Notes under the pieces: model-generated
Told to the model about the DNA's origin: nothing
Seen by the model: only the letters and a program-made list of their open reading frames with translations
The model's database searches: none
Shown here: in pieces, positions 38,712 through 50,934 of the stretch
Position numbering within the stretch: the stretch's first letter is position 1
Layout of the letters: every line of letters begins with the position of its first letter
Assembly: GCA_036897095.1 (NCBI GenBank)
Contig: JAYMSP010000083.1
Location: forward strand, 1-64,000
Origin: Plantago elongata
Taxonomy: Eukaryota; Streptophyta; Magnoliopsida; Lamiales; Plantaginaceae
Direction: 5' to 3'
DNA length: 64,000 bases
Made by a program: the position numbers and the translations under genes

Positions 38712-39346
38712 TCAAAGAAAATGACCTGGCTTGCCTGGAGGCAGGTTGTAAGGTGTTAACATCACTGGCCAACAAGAGTACTTGCGGTCTTTTCCAAACG
38801 GATTAAACCCGTCCGTGCAAACCCCGAGACGTACATTTCTAGGCTTAGCTGCAAACTCTGAAAATGTTTTATCGAACTCCTTCCATGTTGGCGAGTTTGA
38901 TGGGTGCTCCATTATACCAGCAACATCCGCCTCCCTAACTCTCTCCTTGTGCCACCGCATTTTATCAGCACAAGCGTTTGAAATGAACAACCTCTTCGGA
39001 CGAGGTGCTAGAGGGAAGTACCACATTTTCTTATGGGGAAGAATTTTCTTTTGGCTTTTGATTGAGGCAAACTCCTTATAACGCTTGTAAGGAGCTTTGC
39101 CACAGAACTTGCATTCCAATAGATTTTCATCCTAGCCCCAGTAGATCATGCACATTTCCGGACAACAATTATGATTTCCATAGGCAACCCCATTCCCCGC
39201 AACTTCTTCTTCGCCTGATAAAAGTTACTTGGAACTAGATTTAGGTAAGGTGTTAGCTTCTTCATTAGATGTACCCATTGATCGAAGCTCGCTTCAGATT
39301 GATGACCATCACTCTTACAAGCAATTAGCCGAGCCAACAAAGACAA
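38712..39346 (-). pseudogene. tnp2 (TNPD) transposase fragments of the CACTA element
   Basis: Two pieces in neighbouring frames, 39146-39346 and 38712-39119, together give about 200 residues of a protein normally 700-1000 long. Recognisable wording includes ACKSDGHQSEASFDQWVHLM, LVPSNFYQAKK, ADKMRWHKE, and RNVRLGVCTDGFNPFGK then SCWPVMLTPYNLPP, the strongly conserved tnp2 core. A frame change near 39130 and the early end after GHFL make it non-functional. Confidence 0.85.
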
Positions 39347-39928
39347 CTCAATATTTTATTCCATCAGTTCTTTCTAAAGATTTACTTTTTTTATATTTTG
39401 TAAGATTCTTTTATTCAGTTTACCGTTTCATTTTTTAGAAATTCACAATCTCCAATTAATTATAAACTTTTTACTCACTCTCTTTTACAAATTGTCTATT
39501 TTCTCTACAGATCTCTTGCTTTTTACCACTTACTCAATATTTTATTAAAGTATTTAAAACTCACCTAAAGTCAAATGAGAAACCTTGTAAAGATCAAAAG
39601 TAATAGTACATAGTCACATTTTATCATCATCGATTATGATTACAATTTTAACCACAATAAAATTTTTCAAATACACATTAAATCTTTTTTCTTTTTTAAA
39701 ACAGTTAAAATTACAATTACTTTAATCATATACCAACACCTATTTACCTCCTAAAACACCTTGACTCCTCCAGGAATCGAATTTTACATTTTCTCCTTAT
39801 CACTCCAAATTCATTTTACTGTACAACTTTATGCCTTTTAAAAAGAAGCATATCAAATAATTTCTACCTAATTGGATTGTGATTCTCTCAAATGAACCAC
39901 TAGTTAATTATTTAATAGAATACTAGGA

Positions 39929-40025
39929 GTTGTTTGTCATACCGCTGTAGCGACTTTTTTTCCACTGAAATTGAATATTTTATACATAAAAAATTCAATT
40001 TAAATGCGGATTGTGTAATAATAAT
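39929..40025 (+). mobile_element. MITE relative (decayed)
   Basis: GGAGTTGTTTGTCATACCG, then GAATATTTTATACATAAAAAA, matches the start of the element at 41204. The ends are eroded. Confidence 0.45.
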
Positions 40026-41203
40026 TGGATAAGAGGGGCAAAGAAAGAGAAGAGGGAAGCAGGGAAGATATCAAAGCATTGGTTGAAGTAGGGTAAAGTT
40101 TGACGTGAAGGGAAGAGAAAATAAAAATGAATGAATTGGGCTAGGTGGGGTGCAAACCGCAAAAGAAATTAAATTAAGAAAGAAACAAGTATTAAAAGGC
40201 TGGAAATTGGACCCATGCTATCCCTGTCGGACAAGAGGGAACGGATTATTTCAACGTCTCGCTCGCTCCCATGCGACAACCACTAATGCACGCCATACCA
40301 CACCATTCTAACCCCTCCTAGTCCCGCCGAGTAGATTATAGGCGTATAAAATCGAGTCGGTCAATCATTAATTAACTGATAAATAAACACTTCATAACAT
40401 AGGAATTAATGTTAACAATTAATGCTTTCATGTGTATATGAGGAAAAAATTTAATAAGCTAATTATATATTACAATATCCTAACCAGAACTACCTTATAA
40501 CTCCATATCTCAACCACCTTAAAAACTATAATTTTCAATTCTAATTTTACTGGTCATAAGTTCACACAATTGTTTAGAGATTACTTTACATATAATTTCT
40601 TTGAACTCGTCAAAAAATTACAATTATACCAACTTCACTATAACTCTGTAAGATATATATAATTATTCGGTATCATAAACGGTAAGCATGTATGAGCGAC
40701 TGAGAAATTCTGTATACATGATTATTAATTGTTCACTTCATTAAAATAAATATGTTTTAAAAGTGACGAGAATTTTTTCCTTCTTTATATAGTTCATGTA
40801 TGATTGAATAGATAGAATACAAACCTAGTGCAGATTTGAGATTTGGGAATTTCTTAGCAACATGCCACCATATGATATCAAGACAACTACTAAACTGGAA
40901 GGTGTCATAGTACATGCTATATGCATGTAGCAAGGATATATGTATGTAGATATTATAGAGTGGGAGTGAATTGAGTACACCGTACAAAGCCACTTGGGGT
41001 GTGTGTAAATATAAATGTGCTATTTTGTCTTTGGGACCATAGTGGATTTGATTCGTGGGTGAAGAAGGTGATGAATGTGAATGTTGATTTGATTTGTGGG
41101 TGGAGAACGTGATGGGTGTGAAATGAACAGGTATGAAGGTTTTTCATAGAATTAGAGTTAAATTCGTTTAAATGGTGAGAAATTATAAATATGTAGTGAT
41201 TAA

Positions 41204-41334
41204 GTCCCTGTTTGTTATACCGTTAGAGTGTCCATCTCCCCACTCAAATCGAATATTGTGTACACAAAAAAAAGATCAACTTCAACTGAAAAAGACCACT
41301 CAAATTCTAAACCAATCAGTCTCTAAATTATAGT
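41204..41334 (+). mobile_element. PIF/Harbinger-like MITE
   Basis: TTAAGTCCCTGTTTGTTATA at the left and AAACCAATCAGTCTCTAAAT at the right form an imperfect inverted pair of the same family style as 35683-35831. Confidence 0.5.
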
Positions 41335-41829
41335 AGGGTTATTATTATTAATATTTAGTATAAAATTGTAATTATATAATGAAAAATTGATGAATAGTGA
41401 CTAAATTATAGTGAAGAATCGATAAATAATGATTAAATTGTAGTTGAATTGATAAATTGAGTTGTAATTTAATTATGAAGAAATAAATAAATACTGAATT
41501 ATAGTTATATGTCAAACACAAATGAATGAAACTTCAATTACAATTGAATTTCAATTCTCGTCCAAACGAGTACATAGACGTAGTAGTTATGTAAAATAAA
41601 CATATTCATTATATCAAATATAAATTAATATTCTTAATTTATTTTTAGAAATCTATTTATAAAAGAGTTTTAATCAGTATCTATTCACTACATGAAATTT
41701 CTACTGCATTATAATTGACATATAATTTTTAATTAAATAAGAAAATAGATGTTCATTTTCATGAAATATGTATATAACTTAAGCATAAAAGTAACATGAT
41801 TCATTTTTAATTAACTATGAAATGTTTTT

Positions 41830-41900
41830 GACAACGAAGTGTAACTTAGTAGGTAAGTCACTTCTCCTAAATTAATAGATCGGGAGTTCAAATCATCTTT
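41830..41900 (+). mobile_element. tRNA-derived SINE head
   Basis: A-box-like TAACTTAGTAGG at 41842 and B-box-like GAGTTCAAATC at 41884 are about 43 bp apart, as in a tRNA. No cloverleaf pairing is seen, so it is a SINE promoter rather than a tRNA gene. Confidence 0.5.
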
Positions 41901-42243
41901 GTTGTTTAAAATAATAAATTATGAGATGCTTTTATTTTATTTTTGGTAATTTATGAGTTTATGTGGGATAATACATAACAAACAAAATATATATATACAC
42001 TTATTACCTTTTTTTTATCATTATCTTCACATTTCACATATCTTTTACTTTTTATATAATACCCATCAACTTTTATCATCTACTTACAACATACTATCTT
42101 ATTTTATTTATTTAAAATTCATAAAATATTCAAATGGTAAACTTTGTAAAATACAGTATTTTATATACTCTGATTGGAATATATACTCGTCTTATTTCAG
42201 TTTGCACTCACCGTTGATTATGAATAAATATAAAAGGGTCACG

Positions 42244-42320
42244 ACGTTTGTAGCCGAGTGGCAAGCTGAGACACCCCGTAATCATGAAGTCACGGGTTCG
42301 ATTCATCCAAAAGGGTAATT
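42244..42320 (+). mobile_element. tRNA-derived SINE head
   Basis: A-box TAGCCGAGTGGCAAG at 42251 and a perfect B-box GGTTCGATTC at 42295 stand at tRNA spacing. The acceptor and anticodon stems do not pair, so a working tRNA gene is unlikely. Confidence 0.55.
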
Positions 42321-43111
42321 ATATTATTTCAATATAGATTGGTGGTGATTTGCATATTGAATCGATTGATAAATACGTCTTGTTCAACAATTGTAATTGT
42401 AATTTTATATTTCATGTTAATTAATAAAAAAATAAAAAAATATAAAATATTAATAAATAATAAAATTTGAAATGTTATGTTAATAAGAAATGGGTCACAC
42501 AGCCACCCCACCTACCGTTGATACGTCCCGATCAACCTATGTACGGACCCGACCCTCTTCCTTTTCATCTCCACTCCTCGCTCACTCAGCCACCCTTGGA
42601 GGCTTGGAGCACTAGTTATAATTATGGGAGTCCTATTTGAATTAATTATTTTTCTTATCTATTCTCTTTCATCAATTTTATCAATTCTCTTTCATCAATT
42701 TTATATATATATATATATATATAAAAAAAAGTATATATAGTTAGATATAATAAGAATTATAATTCAATAATAATTTTAAGTACTAACATTAAGAAGTTCT
42801 AATCTACTTATACTTTTAATACTATTTAATTGTTTGATTTCAAATTTAAAATAAAAAATATAAAACATTGAACTTGTTCAATTTTCAGGTTAATTAAAAT
42901 GCTATGACTCAATTTCAAATTTGTAATCGTATAAAACTCTCCCTTCATTTGAACAATTCCTAAAAAATTTAAATCAATAAATTTATTATGTATCTTTTAT
43001 TAAAAATAAGCCTCCTATACGCTTATGAAAAAAAGTAAAATCTCTCTAAAAATATCATAGGAGCTCATTTGAAATATATTTTAGAGTAAATACATAAAAT
43101 ACCTACCACCC

Positions 43112-43245
43112 TTATCCTTGTCTTGTCGTTCGAAATTATAATAATGTATCTAATTAAACAGTATTTAGCCTGTTAGGATTATCCTTGTCTTGTTGTTCAA
43201 AATTATAATAAATGTATCCAATTAAACAGTATTTTGGCCGTTAGG
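43112..43245 (+). repeat. Two-copy tandem duplication, about 67-bp period
   Basis: Both units run from TTATCCTTGTCTTGT through AATTAAACAGTATTT to GTTAGGAT, with a few substitutions and one small indel. Confidence 0.85.
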
Positions 43246-43994
43246 ATGTTACAATGCCCATCGTGGAGTATCATCGTCATATCAAATTTGAGACCAGTCC
43301 TACACACTTTATATCATTTGATTGACAAGTTTTTCACGATGAAAATCAAAAAATTTGTTCATCTACGGGGAAAATATTTTTTTATCAAACTTCACATTCG
43401 TCATTCAATTCATATCCGCAATATCAAATTGGGACTCATATAACATTAACACCACAATGGAGTTTTTTTTTTTTTTTTTTGAAACATCTAAATATATTAC
43501 GATCTCAAAATCCACAAATACAAGAGCATGAGACATTAAAAACAAAATTATTGTTCTGTGAAGAGAGTCATTCACTGATTAGTACTTAAACGCTTTTATG
43601 GATCATCAATAATCTAATTAATTAATGATTTTATTGTTAAATGAGCAATGATTAGATTTTAGAATATCTATTTCGCTAGTATTTTTTATCGCACCATCGA
43701 CCAAAACTAGCACTGTTTATGCTATAGTAGAATTTTGTATGTGTGTATGTATATATATATAATTTTTTGTGGACTTCGTTTCCACCAAATAAACATTTTG
43801 GCGTTGACTCTTTGGTTCATGAAGCATGATAATAGACAACTCAAACTTTATAAAAGTTGTGAAGTAAACAAAAATTGGAAATTGAGTACACTCGTCGTTT
43901 AGAATGTGGTGATGCAACTAATATATTTGGGATGCTAGTGAATAGTTAGAGGACTACTATGGTCTACGCTAGTAGAACTATTGGTAATGTATTC

Positions 43995-44255
43995 GGGGCA
44001 GATTGGCATGCGACTTAAATGTTCCGATTTAAATGTCTGAATAGTGATTGAAATTGTAGTGGAATTGTTAAAATTGTGTTTGGCATAGAATTGTAATTGA
44101 ATAGGGTATTATAGGTTTGTTATATAAGTAGAGAAAAATATTGCTACTGTAGAGCCATTTCGATCTTCGGTATTTAAATGTCATAACAAACACAAAATTC
44201 TCAAGTAACATCCAAATGGACAGGACATTTGGATGATACTCCAATTAGCCCAACT
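43995..44255. mobile_element. PIF/Harbinger-like MITE, about 260 bp
   Basis: The left end GGGGCAGATTGGCAT is inverted against the right end CCAATTAGCCCAAC. The interior holds ATTTAAATGTC motifs in both orientations, as in the copy at 35683. Flanks do not show a clear TTA duplication. Confidence 0.6.
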
Positions 44256-45038
44256 CTTTTTCAGGTATGTGTATATATATACATACACACACTCATAAAT
44301 CGTTGTAATTTTAAAATGGAATCCAATTTGTAACCTATCTAATGTTGCACCACTCTAAAAGTCGCATTTCGAGATAGGCGTGCCATCCGTACTCGGTTCT
44401 TTTATCTTTGTTTGTATTCCTAAACACTTTCCCCTTTTGCCCAATGTTCTTTTTTCTAATCATGCTTGATGATTTCTCCTTGAATAAATTATCATAAATC
44501 TAGCAATATACGGAATAGTGATTGATAAGTTTGGTCCATTGCAACTTTTATGATGGTGGATTATCAATTTTGTTGAATTCACTTAATTTCTCAATTCAAA
44601 TTGATTGTCACGAAAATTTAATTGTAGAAAATTTTTATAATTTAAATTTCAATTTGAAGTCACGAATAAGATGATTGGATGTGATGTATGCATACATCAC
44701 AAACATAAGAGATTTAACGAGACCTATTAATACTATTGGTTTATTAATTAATACTATTGATTTATTGATAATATATATCAACGTAAATGTATTACTCTTG
44801 ATAGATACATGAGCCTTGACATATAGAGGAGATTTGGACTTTAAACACATAATTAGCTCCTCAATTGATGATGCGGAAACTCAGACTCATGGAGGATAAG
44901 CCAACTCGACATTTTAAGTTTAAGTTGATTCGTCATGAATAGGCGTAGTTTAGGGTGACTCGTTTAAATTTTAATTTTAACACTATACTAAGCATATGGC
45001 ACACCACCTCATAAATATGGTATATTATTAAAATAGTA

Positions 45039-45246
45039 CTTCCTCTGTTCCGCTAGAAATTGAACAATCCGAAACAATTTTTCATTTATAAAAATAATTT
45101 CACAATATAACTCGATTTTAATCACATATTATAGATCACCCATGTATTTTTATATCTCAAACTCATTCTTAACGATATACTATACATTTTTCTTTAAAAA
45201 ACGTATAAAATTAAATTGTTTCATTATTAACGGGATGGATGGAGGA
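45039..45246. mobile_element. Stowaway-type MITE, complete
   Basis: TA then CTTCCTCTGTTCCG at the left is inverted against CGGGATGGATGGAGG at the right. About 208 bp, AT-rich and non-coding. Ends and TA flanks fit Tc1/Mariner Stowaway. Confidence 0.75.
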
Positions 45247-45391
45247 TACCGTACTGAATTTTTTTTATAAAGAACGTCACTAGTTGTACTACGCTGGAGA
45301 TGATATGTTGTGATATTTGATGGTGAGGTTAGGTTTTAGATGGTGGGCGCCAATGTTAATGGATGTGTTATGAGTTGCGGATTCCATTGCC

Positions 45392-45502
45392 GTGAGGAAA
45401 CCTCATTATCCTCATTTAAACTATTCTCGACTTGAAATAACAGTTTTGTGAGGAACCCTCATTATTCTCATTTAAACTATTCTCGACTTGAAATAGCAGT
45501 TT
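45392..45502 (+). repeat. Two-copy tandem duplication, 56-bp period
   Basis: Units start GTGAGGAAACCTCATTATCC and GTGAGGAACCCTCATTATTC, and share TTTAAACTATTCTCGACTTG. They differ at about three positions. Confidence 0.85.
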
Positions 45503-46960
45503 AATAATCTCTTCCCAAACCTTGTCATACACATAAACTAATCAAGTTGGGTTATACTTATGATAATCATGCATGATATGAATGGAAGTCACGTGGTTGG
45601 GAGATATATATCCCGCACACAATTGATAGTGAGCTACTAGAATTAGTCTAATATTGAGATTTGAGAGGCATCTTAATTATACTAATTTGTAGTGTCACCA
45701 TGATGTGTTCATCACTTATTTTATTATTTAATGCTGTCCTCTAGATTGAGAATGGAAATAGTATACACTATTCAACTAGCTAGCATAGCTACTCACTCAT
45801 TCTTTGACCAGCCAGGCCCTAAAAGAGTGAATCAAAAGAATAATAAATACATCTACTAAAAGTTTGTTATATGTATATGCATGCCTTCAACTTCTTAGAC
45901 TACTAGGCTCTATTTATGACTATTAACGGAATTTTCAACTTCCATCATTATTTTCATTTTTTATTTATATTTAATGTTGAATTATCTAGAATATAAATTT
46001 ATTGAACTCAACTGGTAAATATACTAGTAAAAATGTATCTAGACATGTGCGAAGAAAAATGTGATTTTTGAATAAATGCCTCATAATCTTTTGGCCTTTT
46101 GGGTCTATATGATGTTTTCATGAACTCCATCACAATAAAAAACGAAGTTCGATATACTAAAATCGTATGTGAACTACTATTATTCATCATATTAACAGAT
46201 TGTCGTGGACGTATTAATTTTTGTTAGTTATCTTTATACAACTAGTTTTACTTATCAATTATATAACTGAAAGAATATCTTCCCTTCCCTTGAGCTTGCT
46301 TAGTAGGGAAGAGGTTGTGGCACATGATTTGGGGTTCTTTATATTTTGAAAACACTAGTCACTATACCTAACATCACTTAAGCATGTGATCTTCAATTAT
46401 TTAGCCATGGATTTTTGGTTGGAGATGGATTACGTTTGGAAGTATGAAGCAAATACCTTGGTCCACCAATTTTGATTTGATTATAAAAGTATTGATGATG
46501 ATGAAGTTGTCATTTCAATTCAGATGTAAAAATATGGTACAAAGAACCGAACAAGATATATGGAGTAGAAAACAAAACAAATTAAGGTACAAATATCATA
46601 ATACTTTGTATCATGTAAATGTGGTCACGAGGATATGCATCATATCATCCAAGTTGTTCAACTACTACATTTCCCTTCTGGTGATTTAATTTCAGATATG
46701 ACCACACCGGACCAAACACATACACAACACCCACACCCTCTTCACCAGTTCACCTTGTGATGTGCTCACCAACAGCTATACCACAGTCGGAGATACAGAC
46801 GCGGTCGGAGTCGAGGCTAAATTTTCAAATTCGCAAACTTCATTGTACATTATGTTTAGATCTTGATACGATTAATTTTAGATCCTACCTGATCATCAAT
46901 TTATTAAAATATAGAGTTGTAGAGAAAGTAGAAAAGACCATAATTGTAGATATGTATTTA

Positions 46961-47073
46961 GGTTGTGTTATCTTTAATTAAAATTTATTAAATTGAATTT
47001 AACTAAACTAAAATATAAATTATATCTAGGTTGAACTGAACTTAACTGGATATAATTTGAAAACACAGCCTTA
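46961..47073 (+). mobile_element. Decayed copy of the GTTCTC/CAGTT inverted-repeat family
   Basis: Starts GGTTGTGTTATCTTTAATTA and ends AAAACACAGCCTTA, with AAAATATAAATTATATCTAG and GAACTGAACTTAACTG inside. The order is the same as in 21980-22858. Confidence 0.55.
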
Positions 47074-47814
47074 CTCACCTCTACAGTGACCCAGTATGTG
47101 TCTAATCACGACTTGTAACAAATATGTCAAATCCAACAGCTGTATCCTTTCAATAATTTTCCATCCATTGCTTGCTCCAAATGGCACAAACACCCTCCTT
47201 TTTCTGTTATCCCATTCCTATCCCTACATGCTCCTTTTCTACCTTCTATTTATAACTTTTATTCTTTCCCTTTTAAAATCTTCATTACATTTTATTTTTG
47301 GGTGCCCTCTTATTTTCCAAAATCTTCATGCATGTGCTTGCACATACTAACTCATAGTTGGATGGAGAACCACAACCAAGATTTCAGGTGGGGAACTTTA
47401 TACATAAATATCTTAATTCCTAGAGTTTAAACAAAATTTCGTAATATTTCCTATCAACAAAACTTTAAATTATAGGGACCATGTGACACAACAAAACACT
47501 CTCAGTTTTAAACATATGATATAATGACACACTCACTTAATTATTTAAAAGATGATAAATTATGAAGCGAAAGTGTAATTTGTACCGAATAAATCAGTGT
47601 AGCGAATGAGAGTTAGTGGCACAGTACAAAAGAAATTGCAACATGTGAGTTTGATTCTGTGACTATTCCAAATTCACACAATGGTTTCCCTTTTCCTTCC
47701 TGTCTCTATATTTTCCTGTTAAATTGAAGATCTTCTTTTTTGTTTAGTTTACTAGACTAGATGAATCAAGTGTCCAATTCCACAGTACACATTTCATTTC
47801 ATTTTCATTTTGTA

Positions 47815-47824
47815 GTATATATAC
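47815..47824 (+). promoter_or_regulatory. Probable TATA box of the GRF gene
   Basis: GTATATATAC lies about 310 bp before the ATG, followed by a CT-rich leader with TCT repeats at 47922-47960, common in plant 5' UTRs. Confidence 0.45.
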
Positions 47825-48132
47825 AAGTGTATGGTATGTGAACATACCATTGTAGAACAGTACACAGTAATACTCACATTGTGTTTTTTGTCACAACCCT
47901 TTCAGACAGCAAGCAATACTTCTCTCTTCTTCTTCTTCTTCTACTTCTCTCTCCAATTATTTTTCATTTGACAAACATCAAACTCACTAAACAAATTCTC
48001 CTTTTCAACTCTGCTTAACCAAACATAGCTCAAAATAGTTTCCAAAAGGATGCTCCCTTTACTCCATCATCACATTCATTCTGCTCTTTTCTAGATTAAT
48101 TAGCTGCTTTCTTGCAAACACTGTTAATCTCT

Positions 48133-50934
48133 ATGGATTTTGGCCTTGTGGGTTTGGATACTAACTTGAACTCTGAGACTAACACCCATAAAAGATATGG
48201 ATCTGGATATGGTAATCAAGAAAGGAGTACTGTAAATGGGGATGATTTGAGGGAGTTTAAAGTGGCAAAGATTGCATCTTGTGCTGAAGCAATGGCTAAA
48301 CAGAGATCCAGTGATGATATTCGTCACCAAATGCTGAGCTTTTCCTCGCCTAATAACTCAGCATTGCCGTATTATCACCCCATGTCAGCTGCAGTTAGCA
48401 AGAGCACAGGTTAGCTTATTTTGCATAGTAGCTGTTTGTTCATATGTGTCACTGAGTGGTTCTTTTTTCAATAAGAGCACTTGCATGAACCAGAGCTTTT
48501 CAATGGTTCATTCTTATCTGGTTTTGTCTTTTTGTACGCTCTCATGTCTCATTGTCCATTGTCAAAATAAGAAGGGATGTGATGGTTTTTTCTTGTATTC
48601 AGTTTTTTCTGGTACTAAGCTAGTTCTACATTTTTTCAGGTTAAAGAAGAGAATTAATAATTGTTTAAAATGGATTCTTGGTTATTTAGTTAGTGTTGAT
48701 TGCACCTTTTTTGTTATATTCCAAGATGACTTTTTTTGTCATTATTTCCCAGTTAGTCACAACATTATGGATTTGGGAATTTAAGACATCATTTACTTCT
48801 GTTTGAGATGTCTAATCTTGGAAATGAACATAAGTTGATTGATTGATTACCTTAAACATTGGAACTTTCTTTTCCTTTTTTTTCCTTTTAATTTTCTTAA
48901 TCAGCACTCACCTTTCCAACTATTTTTTTGTGTGTTACAGGGTATGGTTCAGCAGGGATAAATGCTGCCACGGTGCATGGGTTACTTGGATTCAGAGGTC
49001 CCTTTACTTCATCACAATATATGGAACTGGAACACCAAGCATTGATCTACAAATACATTGATGCAAATGTTCCAATACCTTCCTATCTTTTGAACCCCAT
49101 CAGAAAGGCTCTGGAGTCTGCTGGTTTCATCGGCTTTTCGGGCCTTAGACCCAATCCCTGTGAGTTATTTTCTCCTGGTTTTGTGTTTGCTCCAGTAGCG
49201 CTTATTTTCTCCTTGGGTTTATGACATACTAATTTAAAAATAATAATAAAGCAAGTTCTTGTTTTTTAATTAGCATGTAGTGTAAAAGCTAGCTTTAAAA
49301 GCACACTTATGGCTTTAAGAGCAGTTAACTGCTTTGAATATGAAGTATAGTACTATGAAGCACTTTTTTTGAAAACTGTATAGTATGATTAATGGAGCTG
49401 TTTATTTGAGCAATTACAGTAAAAAAATTCTTACAGTTACAAGTTTCTGTTACTCCTTTAGTATATGATAATATCAGATGTTTAGGCCTTAAAGTATCAA
49501 CTTGAGAGAGAATGTATGTGAACTATAAATTTAAACCAATTACTTTGATTGACAGTGGGATGGGGTGGTTTCCACCTGGGATATTCCAATTCCGATCCTG
49601 AACCCGGAAGATGTCGTAGGACAGACGGAAAGAAATGGCGGTGCTCTAGAGACGCAGTTGCTGATCAGAAATACTGTGAACGTCATATGAATAGAGGCCG
49701 TCATCGTTCAAGAAAGCCTGTGGAAGGCCAATCTGGCCATTCCGCCTCCGCACTCACCACAACTAGCGTCAAGTCAAATATTCTGGCTTCATCTAAGTTA
49801 GCGTCCGTGGTGCCTGCAGGCGGTGATGCCAATAGCCCCGGCCTCTCTCACCAACAACTCAATAACTTTCATCATGGTCACAGTAACCATGTATCTGGAT
49901 TGCCAAATGTAAACAGGTAAATAAGTTCTTCCGAGTTTCGGCGGTCTCAAACCAGCATCATACATAAGCAAACCAAAATATAAGCATAAGCATAAGCCTA
50001 TTTGCTCGGTTTCTGGTCTAATGTACAATGTGTTAATACCTCGTTTGCACCTTATGCAAGCTGCTAATGTGCTACTTGTTCCTGTAAGTTGTTTCTAACA
50101 CTCGTTCCTTCTGGTCACAGAAACAAGGCAAGTTCAGACGGGGGTTATCGAGACACTACAGTTCTGTCCATGAATTCACCAACTATAGGCCTCAATGGCA
50201 ATAGATATTCCATTTCCAAAGAGAATACTTATGACCAAGAGACCAGTCACCCAGAATTTGGATTAGTTTGTTCAGATGCATTGCTCAATCCTTTGAATAG
50301 AAGCTCGTCATTCGTCAATGCCAGAAGTTATGCGGCAAACGAAAATCTCAATGATAATCGAAATGGATCTCACCATCCGCTGCGACAGTTCATGGACGAG
50401 TGGCCCAAAAGCCAGTCGGAAAGCACGGTTATCTCTTGGCCCGAGATCAGCACACATCAAGAGAGGACTCAACTGTCGATTTCCATTCCAATGGTGACTT
50501 CCGACTTCATGTCTTCCACTTCATCTCCCACAAACGAAAAACTACCAACCTCCCCTCTTAGATTGTCTCGGGAATTCGAAGCTACCAAAATGGGACTTGG
50601 TGTGGGTCCCATATTCAGCGATCAGAGGCAAAGCCGGACCATTTCATGGGAACCGTCAATGGGAGGACCCCTGGGAGAAGTTATACACCCCACGAATAAC
50701 GAGTGTAAGCAGACCAAAGCGCTAAACCTTATGGAGAGCTGGGATAATAGTCCTCGTCTAGCTGTTTCTTCCCCTACCGGAGTCTTACAGAGGTGCGCAT
50801 TTGGGTCGGTTTCAAATAGTAGCGCGGGAAGTAGCCCCAGGGCGGAGAGTAGCAGGACACTAGATGGGGCTAGCCTTTGCAATGGACTCATCATTGGTAC
50901 TGGCTTGATGCACCCATCTTTACCTGCACTGTGA
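48133..50934 (+). CDS. GRF: Growth-regulating factor (GRF) transcription factor
   Basis: Four exons, 48133-48409, 48941-49159, 49556-49916 and 50121-50934, with GT-AG introns, join in frame to 556 residues. The QLQ domain (about 113-148, [20 protein letters not shown]) binds the GIF/AN3 coactivator. The WRC domain (about 179-222) has the zinc set C185, C195, C206, H209 and a basic RGRHRSRKP nuclear signal, and binds DNA. The C-terminal activation region keeps an FFD-like motif (QFMDEWPKS, 373-380), a TQL motif (about 402) and a GGPL motif (467-470). These three together point to the GRF1/2/8-type subgroup. GRFs promote cell proliferation in young leaves and other organs. The start at 48133 gives the usual MDFG N-terminus; an in-frame ATG seven codons upstream is less likely. 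The gene looks intact. Confidence 0.96.
49705..49725 (+). promoter_or_regulatory. miR396 target site in the GRF coding sequence
   Basis: The 21 bases contain TTCAAGAAAGC followed by CTGTGGAA. They match the complement of miR396 with the one bulged base typical of GRF targets, and encode the end of the WRC domain (RSRKPVE). GRF mRNAs are cut by miR396 at this spot across seed plants. Confidence 0.93.

Larger units (their letters stand above)
36045..39346 (-). mobile_element. CACTA (En/Spm) DNA transposon, incomplete
   Basis: The terminus CACTACAAAAAACTGAG at 36045 is diagnostic. The next 330 bp carry subterminal repeats in both orientations built on CGTCGTTAG and TAACGACGGA. Coding remains run on the minus strand: tnp2 pieces (38712-39346) then a tnpA-like gene (36616-38347). 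The opposite terminus (TTTTTGTAGTG type) is not visible out to 40000. tnp2 stops after YNLPPGKPGHFL, which suggests an internal deletion that joined it to other sequence. The element is therefore non-autonomous. Confidence 0.85.
39347..47810. other. Long gene-free region with MITEs, SINE heads and tandem duplications
   Basis: No coding sequence is recognised. Named contents: PIF-like MITE relatives at 39929-40025, 41204-41334 and 43995-44255; tRNA-derived SINE heads at 41830-41900 and 42244-42320; tandem duplications at 43112-43245 and 45392-45502; an 18-T run at 43463-43480; a Stowaway MITE at 45039-45246; and a decayed inverted-repeat element at 46961-47073. 40200-40340 is GC-richer unique DNA in which I see no frame. 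Confidence 0.45.

Noticed and set aside
42244-42315. A complete tRNA gene
   Set aside because: A and B boxes are at tRNA spacing, but acceptor and anticodon stems do not pair and no sensible anticodon loop forms; a SINE head fits better.
43463-43560. LINE 3' end (poly-T as reverse poly-A)
   Set aside because: Only the 18-T run is suggestive; no LINE reverse-transcriptase remains or target duplication could be seen.
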